Source of the DNA: Deltaproteobacteria bacterium UBA7527
GTDB lineage: Bacteria > Desulfobacterota > Syntrophorhabdia > Syntrophorhabdales > Syntrophorhabdaceae
Direction: 5' to 3'
Assembly: GCA_002478225.1 (NCBI GenBank)
Contig: DLMV01000052.1
Location: 6,120-30,346 of the forward strand
DNA length: 24,227 nucleotides
Shown: piece after piece, positions 8,871-15,149 of the stretch
Numbering within the stretch: the stretch's first letter is position 1
How the letters are laid out: every line of letters begins with the position of its first letter
The notes under the pieces: model-generated
The model's database searches: none
Told to the model about the DNA's origin: nothing
The model's input: only the letters and a program-made list of their open reading frames with translations
Made by a program: the position numbers and the translations under genes

Positions 8871-9728
8871 CTATTTGATCCTTTTTACAAGCGTCCCGCG
8901 TACATCTCCGAAGAGAAAGACATCCTCCATGACGCCCTCCACCGGATACAGCTCCTTTGCGAGCCACCCTTTGATGAGCCCTCGCTCGGAATGCACGACC
9001 TCAGGATCCATGGCGATCTCCACGCGGTACTCGCTGCCGTCGGGCACAGACCTCCGGTCTCTCAGGCGATCTTCTTCGGCCTTCGGGGCGATCTTTACAT
9101 CGTATGTGGTGACGCCTTTCTTCGGAAAGACCGGCACATGATACGTCTTTCCCCTCTCCGCAGCTCCGTAAACACCGTATCGGAAATTGTAAGAAGCGGT
9201 AAGGAAGTCATTATAGTCCTGATCTCCCGGGATATCGTGTTCTTCTTCGCTTGTGGCACCGCTCATTCGAACATTCCGCTCGACCCATTTCCGGTTCTTA
9301 TGGTCGAAGGTATGGGTATGTTTCCTTGACTGTTTGCCGATCTGCACCTTCTCCTCAAAAGAGAGGGACCTGAGGCGCCTGCCTCCGTCAAGCTCCTCCA
9401 TAACGGCGCAATATGTGTCTGTGCGGTATCGGGTAATAAATCCCGCCAGGCCCACTGTCTCGCCCTGCAGAGTGGCTATATACCTGCCTTTTTCAGCGCC
9501 GGGAGCAAAGGTCATTCTCACCACGGCAACCTTTTTGAGGAACCAGAAGGCGATGTCGTAATGGAGCTCTTCTCCTGCGAATGTCTGGCCGATGGGCGCC
9601 CCCTGGATAGCCTGGCCATTTGACGGCGCCTGCGCCGATGCGGCGGGCAGGCAGAATGGCAATCCGGTCAGAAGAGGCAATCCGGCGAGAAGCCTCAGAA
9701 AATATCTTCGCGTGATCATTCCATCCAT
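8871..9728 (-). CDS. Exported DUF3108 domain protein
   Basis: A 285-residue protein from the ATG at 9728 (an ATG at 9719 and a TTG at 9731 are alternatives; GGGGA lies 9 bases upstream of 9728). The N-terminus has a Tat-like signal, RRYFLRL followed by a hydrophobic stretch and an Ala-rich cleavage region near residue 33. The mature part begins with the DUF3108 hallmark FAGEELHYDIAFWFLK and continues as a beta-rich domain to the end. DUF3108 proteins are periplasmic or outer-membrane-associated and of unknown biochemical role. It is an isolated minus-strand gene; the next upstream minus gene, the sirtuin, is separated by about 100 bases and a perfect hairpin. Family and export are well supported; function is not. 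Confidence 0.8.
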   Translation of the reverse strand: MDGMITRRYFLRLLAGLPLLTGLPFCLPAASAQAPSNGQAIQGAPIGQTFAGEELHYDIAFWFLKKVAVVRMTFAPGAEKGRYIATLQGETVGLAGFITRYRTDTYCAVMEELDGGRRLRSLSFEEKVQIGKQSRKHTHTFDHKNRKWVERNVRMSGATSEEEHDIPGDQDYNDFLTASYNFRYGVYGAAERGKTYHVPVFPKKGVTTYDVKIAPKAEEDRLRDRRSVPDGSEYRVEIAMDPEVVHSERGLIKGWLAKELYPVEGVMEDVFLFGDVRGTLVKRIK

Positions 9729-9812
9729 CAACAGGTATCCCCGGTCTTGTGTTCATTTTCCGGCAATGGCGATCAAATTTCAAGGATAAAAGCCGGCGGT
9801 CAGTAAACGATC

Positions 9813-9835
9813 GTCCGGTGCGCCCGGACTTTTTT
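9813..9835. terminator. Perfect GC hairpin with T-run between sirtuin and DUF3108 genes
   Basis: GTCCGG (9813-9818), loop TGCGC, CCGGAC (9824-9829), then six T on the plus strand that run into the sirtuin stop codon (9834-9836, read on minus). The shape is a textbook intrinsic terminator for plus-strand transcription, yet both neighbours are on minus. For minus-strand RNA the hairpin follows the sirtuin stop directly but has only a poor U tail (GATCGTTTA). Confidence 0.5.
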
Positions 9836-10541
9836 ACTCAAGCCCCATGAGGACCTTGAGGCGTTCTACCGACATCGGAAGGACATAGCCGATCTTCTCG
9901 TAAAATCTGATATCGGCATATCGGTCAAAGGGCGTGCCGCCTTCATTGAGAATAACGAGCTTCGCACCATGCCGGAGCGCTTCTTTCGGCATGTCTGCAG
10001 CAGGCGTCACCACAAGGCTTGAGCCAACCACCACGAAGAGGTCGCTTTTCCGGGAATGTTCGTAGGCGAGCATGAGCTCCCGCTCAGGCAGGGGCTGACC
10101 AAACCCGATGGTGCTTGACGCAAGCGCACCCCCGCATTTGCATGAGGTGAAGCCCCAGAATGTATCATAGACCATTCCGCAGCGCGTGCACCGGAGTTTC
10201 GTGATGTTGCCGTGGAGCTCAGCGATCAACTCCGGCCTGATCCCTGATTTCAGATGGAGGTTATCCACGTTCTGGGAGATCAAAAACCTGAGCTTCCCGA
10301 TATCCTGAAGTTCCACGATCGCACGGTGGCCTTTGTTCGGCTCAAACAGATGCCAGGGCTTGCTTGTCTCCCGCGGCGGCAGCCCTTTATCCCTTCTGGT
10401 CCATAGCCCATCAGGCCCTCGGAAGTCAGGAAGCCCTGACTCTGTGCTGATGCCGGCGCCGGTAAAAAAAACGAGGTAGCGGGATTTGAACATGAGCTTC
10501 GCGAAATTCTCTATTGCCTCTTCAATCTTTTTGTCTGCCAT
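9834..10541 (-). CDS. Sir2 family NAD+-dependent deacylase (class IV, SIRT6/7-like)
   Basis: A 235-residue cytoplasmic sirtuin of normal length. NAD-binding GAGIS (28-32) and FRGPDGLW (40-47), the QNVDNLH motif (90-96), catalytic His110 in ELHGN, and zinc ligands C118, C121, C134 and C136 are all present, followed by GSSLVVTPAADMP (173-185). It would remove acyl groups from protein lysines, consuming NAD+ and making nicotinamide and O-acyl-ADP-ribose. The GLWTRRDKGLPP segment and the spacing to RFLISQNVD resemble eukaryotic SIRT6/7 more than CobB. FGQPLP replaces the usual FGExLP. GGAAG lies six bases upstream of ATG and a good minus-strand promoter is nearby, so transcription is probably monocistronic. 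Downstream on the same strand is DUF3108. Confidence 0.93.
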   Translation of the reverse strand: MADKKIEEAIENFAKLMFKSRYLVFFTGAGISTESGLPDFRGPDGLWTRRDKGLPPRETSKPWHLFEPNKGHRAIVELQDIGKLRFLISQNVDNLHLKSGIRPELIAELHGNITKLRCTRCGMVYDTFWGFTSCKCGGALASSTIGFGQPLPERELMLAYEHSRKSDLFVVVGSSLVVTPAADMPKEALRHGAKLVILNEGGTPFDRYADIRFYEKIGYVLPMSVERLKVLMGLE

Positions 10542-10558
10542 TTCTTTCTTCCGATAAT

Positions 10559-10587
10559 ACTATATGCATAGTTCATGATAGAGGCAA
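10559..10587 (-). promoter_or_regulatory. Sigma70-type promoter for the sirtuin gene
   Basis: On the minus strand TTGCCT (10587-10582) and TATAGT (10564-10559) are separated by 17 bases. This predicts a very short leader of about 10 bases with the GGAAG ribosome binding site near its 5' end. Confidence 0.5.
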
Positions 10588-10612
10588 GTACCGGGGAGAA
10601 CGTGTCTTGCTG

Positions 10613-10641
10613 TGGAAAAAACAGATCGTTCAGGATATAAT
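10613..10641 (+). promoter_or_regulatory. Possible promoter for the small winged-helix gene
   Basis: A perfect TATAAT at 10636-10641 has TGGAAA 17 bases upstream (four of six matches to TTGACA). It would give a leader of about 105 bases to the gene at 10753. The divergent sirtuin promoter lies about 25 bases to its left. Confidence 0.35.
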
Positions 10642-10752
10642 GAAAATATATCAAGACAAGCAAAAGGATGGGTGATGAAAATAGCAGAAGAGACCATGCG
10701 GGCTGCCTTAAGGATGCAATAGGAACATAGTGTAGAAAAACAGGGAGGCAAT

Positions 10753-10995
10753 ATGATCGAGATCACGCAGGACGAGAAAGAAATGCTTGTTCGGATCGTA
10801 GAGAATGAGTACACCGGAGGCGGTTATAAACGCGCCACGTGGATCGACAAGGTCTGCCGCAACAAAACGGAGAGGATGCTGCTGGACGAGCTCTGTCAAA
10901 AAGGTTTGGCGGAAACAGGGCTTGGCGGGACGGTCGCCGGTGATACGTACCGGGCGTGCTGGTTGACAGAGCAGGGGAAAGAAGCAGTAAAGTAG
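10753..10995 (+). CDS. Small protein, possible winged-helix DNA-binding fold
   Basis: An 80-residue protein with a convincing start: GGGAGG (10743-10748) four bases before ATG. I do not recognise a named family. The pattern of helices and the ending LLDELCQKGLAE, then a Gly-rich turn, then CWLTEQGKEAV resembles the recognition helix and wing of small MarR/winged-helix proteins, so DNA binding is a reasonable guess. Two cysteines occur, neither paired in a metal-binding pattern. It is divergent from the sirtuin and 64 bases upstream of a WYL regulator in the same direction. Confidence 0.6.
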   Translation: MIEITQDEKEMLVRIVENEYTGGGYKRATWIDKVCRNKTERMLLDELCQKGLAETGLGGTVAGDTYRACWLTEQGKEAVK

Positions 10996-11059
10996 AGAAC
11001 TTGTGTTTTTTGCTGGGCGGGAATAGAATGGACGCATACAATAGAAACCGGAGGTAAAG

Positions 11060-12049
11060 ATGTTCATTCCGCAATCTTCCCGGAAAAAGGACAGACCGGC
11101 CGGCATCTCGGAAAAGCTCATCCGCCTCCTCAAGATATATACGATCATAGCTAATAAGGAATTTCCGTCGGCAAAGTTCCTTGCAGAGACCCTTGAGGTA
11201 AATGAGAGGACGATCTACCGGGACCTCAACATCATCAATCTTGTGGACCAGGTCGATTTTGATCATGAGAAGAAAGGCTACATGTTCGCCCACGGAGATC
11301 GCATCAAAAAGCTTCTCATCAGCGACGAAGAGCTGATGACGCTCTTTACGGCCGGCGAAGCGGTCTCCCATCTCGGAAAGCCTTTCCACGAAAATTTCAA
11401 GAGCCTCATGTTGCGGATGTTCACGGCGGCCGGGAAGGCATCCCAAAAGGCCAAGCCATCGATCATTATAAAGGTCCCTGACACGATCAAAGGAGCTGTG
11501 GTCGATCCCGCCCTCAAGGTGATCGCTACCTGCATGCAGGACCGGCGGTCGGTTGAGATCACGTACAAGGCGCAGAACACGAAGAAGGTCACCCAACGGA
11601 TCGTTGATCCTTACGGACTTGTCTTTCACGAAGGAGTATGGCTGCTCATCGGGCTGTGCCATTTGCGGAAGGAGATCCGGACCTTTGCCCTGGACAGGAT
11701 CATTACGTGCAACGAGAGGAACCTCTATTTTGAGCAAAGGAACGATTTCAATCTCGAAAGATATATCGCCAAAAGCTGGGGAGTTATTGACGGCAAGTCA
11801 ACAAACGTGGCGGTGCGCTTTAGCAGAGATGTGGCAGAGTACATCACGAGGAAAGAGCGATGGCATCCCTCAGAGGAGAGGAAGATGCTCCCCGACGGAG
11901 GCGTTGAGCTTTCCTTCACCGTTGCAGGCACCGATGAGATCAAGAAATGGATCTATTCGTGGATACCGAACGTTGAGGTCACAAAGCCAAGATCGTTCAG
12001 GAAAGAGATCCACCGGGAACTCGCTGAGGCAACGAAAGACCATCAGTAA
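11060..12049 (+). CDS. WYL domain transcriptional regulator (YafY/DeoR-like)
   Basis: A 329-residue regulator of standard length. Residues about 16-65 form an HTH_11 winged helix with LAETLEVNERTIYRDL as recognition region. A WYL domain follows at about 140-215 with the typical RIVDPYGLVFHEGVWLLIG and RTFALDRI blocks, and a WCX-type C-terminal extension (about 230-320) ends in WIYSWIPNVEV. WYL domains bind nucleic-acid or nucleotide-like ligands and are frequent regulators beside defence and stress genes. The start is set by GGAGG five bases upstream. Its target is unknown; the neighbouring small winged-helix protein, the sirtuin and ARPP-1 are candidates by position only. Confidence 0.92.
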   Translation: MFIPQSSRKKDRPAGISEKLIRLLKIYTIIANKEFPSAKFLAETLEVNERTIYRDLNIINLVDQVDFDHEKKGYMFAHGDRIKKLLISDEELMTLFTAGEAVSHLGKPFHENFKSLMLRMFTAAGKASQKAKPSIIIKVPDTIKGAVVDPALKVIATCMQDRRSVEITYKAQNTKKVTQRIVDPYGLVFHEGVWLLIGLCHLRKEIRTFALDRIITCNERNLYFEQRNDFNLERYIAKSWGVIDGKSTNVAVRFSRDVAEYITRKERWHPSEERKMLPDGGVELSFTVAGTDEIKKWIYSWIPNVEVTKPRSFRKEIHRELAEATKDHQ

Positions 12050-12138
12050 TTCAGGTTGTCGGCGGACAGCAAAAAGACAGGCTATCAGCCGTTGTTCTTT
12101 TTGTCATTGCGATCACGCGCCTCGATCCTCTGGTCTCT

Positions 12139-12172
12139 AACAAGCATCCAGCGTCGAGCATCAAATATCCGG
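12139..12172 (-). repeat. Intergenic GGAT-type repeat, copy 1 (degenerate)
   Basis: On the minus strand this reads as GGATATTTGATGCTCGACGC followed by TGGATGC, a degenerate match to the repeats at 13310 and 17595. It lies in the 278-base gap between the WYL and ARPP-1 genes, which otherwise shows only a weak GGCT-ATC-AGCC hairpin (12080-12090). Confidence 0.45.
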
Positions 12173-12327
12173 TTCGCCATCAGCCATGAACTATGAGCCG
12201 CTTTGCCTTCATTCCGCCTCACGAGGTTTATCTTCCACTTTTTCCCTGCCACTGACATCCTGTTGTCATTGACGATGTTTATACTTTACCTGTTGGCAGG
12301 ATATACCAAAGCAAAGGGGGACTTATT

Positions 12328-13308
12328 ATGGAAAGATTGATCGTTGAATATCTGGCCCGGATACAGCTGGGCGGCATACAGATATGGGAGAACCTGGGGA
12401 TCGTACCGCTTCTCTTCCCGGGGAACGGGGGACCAGAGTACATGACGCTCAAGGAGGCGCTCGAGGGCGGCACATTGACCGTCACGGAGGTGAGCGAAGG
12501 GGGCACCGTCCCTGAGCTGAAGGTCATCAACAAAGGGGATATTGCTGTCCTCCTTCTTGACGGAGAGGAGCTTTCCGGGGCGAAGCAGAACCGCGTCCTC
12601 AACACGACGATCCTCGTCGGCGCACACATGGAGATGGTCATACCGGTGAGCTGCACCGAGCACGGGAGGTGGTCGTACACATCCAGGGAATTCGTGGATT
12701 CGGACGTGGTCATGTATTCCAAGATCAGGAAGGAGAAGGTGCGCCACGTCACGATGAACCTTGAGCGTTCGGCGGGCTATATGTCTAACCAGGGGGCTGT
12801 ATGGGACCGTATTGAAGAGATGAGGCGTGACGCTGAGGCGAGCGCCCCGACAGGCGCCATGAAGGACGTATTCGAGCAGAAGATAAACGACCTCAACGAG
12901 TACATCGATGCCATACCGCTTATCCCCGGCCAGAAAGGCATGATGGTCTTTATCAACGGCGCTGTTGCCGGTTTCGACATCCTTTCCAGTTCGCAGGCCT
13001 ATGCGGCGCTCCACACAAAGCTCCTCAAGAGCTACGCCATGGAGGCGCTCATCGAGCGGAAGAAGCGCTGCCCGGAGCCTGCCATCGATGCGGCAAAGGA
13101 CTTCCTCAGGGCGATCGCGTCGAGCGACGAGAAGAGATACCGGTCCGCCGGCCTTGGCTGGGACTACCGCTTCGAGGCGCCGGGCAAGGTGGGGTCCGCC
13201 CTTGTCAATGACGATCACGTGGTTCACATGGCGTTCTTCTCCATCACCGAGAGCGAGAAGATCGGCAACATGTCAGGGTTCAGCCAGAGGAGAGGGTACA
13301 GGAGGTAG
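12328..13308 (+). CDS. ARPP-1 family protein
   Basis: A 326-residue cytoplasmic protein of the ARPP-1 family (named for association with ADP-ribosylglycohydrolases and rhodanese/phosphatase superfamily proteins). The family signature LLDGEELSGAKQNRVLN is at about residues 74-90, followed by IPVSCTEHGRWSY (about 107-119). A central helical region and a second beta-rich segment with GAVAGFDILSS (about 211-221) complete the fold. The biochemical role is not established; a link to ADP-ribose or nucleotide-derivative metabolism is inferred from the family's associations. AAGGGGG lies seven bases before ATG. A broken ADP-ribosylglycohydrolase occurs 6 kb downstream and a sirtuin 2 kb upstream. The gene ends directly before a run of short tandem repeats. 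Confidence 0.85.
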   Translation: MERLIVEYLARIQLGGIQIWENLGIVPLLFPGNGGPEYMTLKEALEGGTLTVTEVSEGGTVPELKVINKGDIAVLLLDGEELSGAKQNRVLNTTILVGAHMEMVIPVSCTEHGRWSYTSREFVDSDVVMYSKIRKEKVRHVTMNLERSAGYMSNQGAVWDRIEEMRRDAEASAPTGAMKDVFEQKINDLNEYIDAIPLIPGQKGMMVFINGAVAGFDILSSSQAYAALHTKLLKSYAMEALIERKKRCPEPAIDAAKDFLRAIASSDEKRYRSAGLGWDYRFEAPGKVGSALVNDDHVVHMAFFSITESEKIGNMSGFSQRRGYRR

Positions 13309-13309
13309 G

Positions 13310-13363
13310 CTGGATACTTGATACTTGATGCTGGATACTTGATGCTGGATGCGGGATACTGGG
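13310..13363 (+). repeat. Intergenic GGAT-type repeat, tandem array (copy 2)
   Basis: About 54 bases directly after the ARPP-1 stop codon are built from alternating CTGGATAC, TTGATAC, TTGATG and CTGGATG units. The same motif recurs inverted at 17595 and degenerately at 12139. No spacer/repeat structure of a CRISPR is present. Confidence 0.75.
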
Positions 13364-13420
13364 CGAGGAGTGAAGCGACTGGCGATCCCATTACGATGAA
13401 CGCTTTATGCCTCGTGTTTA

Positions 13421-13429
13421 TGGTATACT
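13421..13429 (+). promoter_or_regulatory. Extended -10 promoter element upstream of the small-ORF/DUF2779 operon
   Basis: TGG-TATACT (TATACT at 13424-13429) is an extended -10 element; no good -35 lies 16-18 bases upstream. Transcription would begin near 13436, about 30 bases before the TTG start at 13466, which fits a normal leader with the GGAG ribosome binding site. Confidence 0.4.
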
Positions 13430-13465
13430 AAAAGACAGGGCCTCGGCTGTATACCGGAGCTGATC

Positions 13466-13645
13466 TTGGACGATCTTTTTGACATACTCGGCATCTCGGT
13501 CTTCTCATCGGGCGGGAAGTGGTGCGCACTGAACAATATGCCCTGCATTCCCCTTCCGTCCTGTGACCCATATCGGGAAGACGATACCTGCAAATATGAA
13601 TCCGGCAGGGAAAGGGAAGACGATGAAGAAAAGGACGGCTTTTAA
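13466..13645 (+). CDS. Small acidic-tailed protein, 59 residues, TTG start
   Basis: I do not recognise this protein. The chosen TTG start lies six bases after GGAG, just downstream of an extended -10 promoter; the frame is open back to a TGA at 13399 but has no better start. The N-terminal half is hydrophobic/mixed (DDLFDILGISVFSSGGKWC), the middle has four cysteines (one in GGKWC, then MPC, PSC and DTC), and the last 20 residues are strongly charged and rich in Glu/Asp. The stop is six bases before the DUF2779 start, so the two genes are almost certainly cotranscribed and possibly translationally coupled. The four cysteines could bind a metal. It is too short to be reported by a simple ATG-based gene caller. 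Confidence 0.5.
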   Translation: MDDLFDILGISVFSSGGKWCALNNMPCIPLPSCDPYREDDTCKYESGREREDDEEKDGF

Positions 13646-13651
13646 CTGGTC

Positions 13652-15130
13652 ATGAATGACCTTTATCTCAGCAAATCCCTCTTTATACGGGGCCTGCAGT
13701 GCCACAAATCGCTCTACCTGCACAAACACCACCCCGAGCTGCGTGACGAGACCCCGCCCTCGCGAGAGGCACTCTTTCAGAGCGGCACGGAAGTGGGGAT
13801 CGTGGCACAGGGCCTGTTCCCCGGAGGGATCGCCATCCCCTACGACCCGGACAACTATGATAAGCAGGTCAAGCTCACGCAGGAGGCGATCTCGCAGGGA
13901 GCGGCTACGCTCTATGAGGCCGCATTCAAATTCAACGATGTCTTTGTGAAGGTGGATATCCTTAATAAGGGCAAAAACGGCTGGGACATATACGAAGTAA
14001 AGAGCTCCACGTCCATCAAGGATGTCTATATCCCCGATGCCGCCGTGCAGTACTACGTGGTCAAAGGCTCAGGCCTGTCGGTCTCAAGGGTATTTTTGGT
14101 CCATATTAATAACCAGTACATCCGGGAAGGCGAGATCGATGTGAAGCAGCTCTTCACCCTCAACGACGTAACCTGCGAGGTCCAGCAGCTCCAGGACACT
14201 GTAGCCGGAGAGCTCGATACTCAGAAGACCATGCTCCGCGGCGATATCCCGCAGATCGATATCGGACCATATTGCAGGGATCCCTACGATTGCGACTTCA
14301 TAGGGCACTGCTGGCAGCACATCCCGGATGAGTCGGTATTTGATATCAGGGGCAGCAAGCCTTTGCCTTTCATACTCTATAACCGCGGCATCGTGCAGCT
14401 CAAGGATGTACCGCTTCACATGCTCTCTGCAAATCAGAAGCTTCAGGTAGAGGCGGCCCTCGAGAAGAAGATCATCATCTCCAAGGAGGCAATCAGGGAT
14501 TTCCTCGATTCCCTTTGGTACCCGCTCTATTTCCTCGACTTCGAGACCTTCGGCGCCCCCATCCCGTTTTTCGATGGGACAAGACCTTACCAGCAGATAC
14601 CCTACCAGTATTCACTCCATTATCTGGAACGTGAAGGCGCTGACCTCAAGCGCCATGAGTACCTTGCAGGTCCGAAGATCGACCCGAGAGAGGAACTCAC
14701 CGCGAAGCTCGTCAGCGAGATCCCGCACAATGCCTGCATCCTCGCCTATTACGCAGGGTTTGAAGCAGGCGTGCTGAAGAGCCTTGCCGAATGGTTCCCC
14801 AGATACAGGGATGACATCAATGCCGTGCTCAATAATCTGAGAGACCTCGCTATTCCTTTCCAGAAGAGGGCTGTCTACCACTGGCAGTTCAATGGCTCCT
14901 ATTCATTGAAGTATGTCCTTCCCGCCCTTGTCCCTGACCTGAGCTACCAGGATATGGAGATACAGGACGGGGATATGGCCATGCAGGCCTATTTCAGGAT
15001 GCGGGGGTCTGATGACGCCAACGAGATCGCGAGACTCCGCAGCGCCCTCCTTGCATACTGCCGTCTTGATACGCTGGGGATGGTGCGGTTGATCGAACGA
15101 TTAAAAGACTTTGCAGGGGAGAATGAATGA
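13652..15130 (+). CDS. DUF2779 protein: Cas4-like Fe-S nuclease region fused to DnaQ-like exonuclease
   Basis: A 492-residue protein. The N-terminal half resembles a PD-(D/E)XK nuclease of the Cas4/AddB type: Asp102, then E115-V-K117 in the IYEVKSST strand, and a cysteine set of one early Cys (C17) plus C208, C214 and C220, the usual layout of a 4Fe-4S cluster. The C-terminal half is the DUF2779 domain, a DnaQ/RNase H-like 3'-5' exonuclease fold with D296-x-E298 (FLDFET), a central GFEAGVL segment (370-376) and a late Asp473 in YCRLDT. Together this predicts a DNA-processing enzyme with two nuclease centres. The start has no strong ribosome binding site, in line with coupling to the 59-residue protein six bases upstream. 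A ligase/GNAT gene follows within 20 bases. Confidence 0.85.
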   Translation: MNDLYLSKSLFIRGLQCHKSLYLHKHHPELRDETPPSREALFQSGTEVGIVAQGLFPGGIAIPYDPDNYDKQVKLTQEAISQGAATLYEAAFKFNDVFVKVDILNKGKNGWDIYEVKSSTSIKDVYIPDAAVQYYVVKGSGLSVSRVFLVHINNQYIREGEIDVKQLFTLNDVTCEVQQLQDTVAGELDTQKTMLRGDIPQIDIGPYCRDPYDCDFIGHCWQHIPDESVFDIRGSKPLPFILYNRGIVQLKDVPLHMLSANQKLQVEAALEKKIIISKEAIRDFLDSLWYPLYFLDFETFGAPIPFFDGTRPYQQIPYQYSLHYLEREGADLKRHEYLAGPKIDPREELTAKLVSEIPHNACILAYYAGFEAGVLKSLAEWFPRYRDDINAVLNNLRDLAIPFQKRAVYHWQFNGSYSLKYVLPALVPDLSYQDMEIQDGDMAMQAYFRMRGSDDANEIARLRSALLAYCRLDTLGMVRLIERLKDFAGENE

Positions 15131-15149
15131 AAGACACCGCGGAGCGAAT

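Noticed and set aside
8679..9329. 216-codon plus-strand frame
   Set aside because: Most of it is antisense to the DUF3108 gene, which has a signal peptide and family motif; no ribosome binding site at its start.
10763..11737. 324-codon minus-strand frame
   Set aside because: Antisense to the small winged-helix gene and the WYL regulator, both with good starts and clear motifs in the latter.
12080..12104. Possible terminator after the WYL gene (GGCT-ATC-AGCC then a T-rich tail)
   Set aside because: Only four base pairs in the stem and the T-run begins several bases away.
12286..13227. 313-codon minus-strand frame
   Set aside because: Shadow of the ARPP-1 gene, whose plus-strand protein carries the family signature.
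13310..13363. Tandem short repeats considered as a CRISPR array
   Set aside because: Units are only 7-14 bases, contiguous, with no unique spacers and no cas genes nearby; the Cas4-like DUF2779 domain is not enough.
13405..13593. 62-codon minus-strand frame
   Set aside because: The plus-strand frame here has promoter, ribosome binding site and operon position in its favour.
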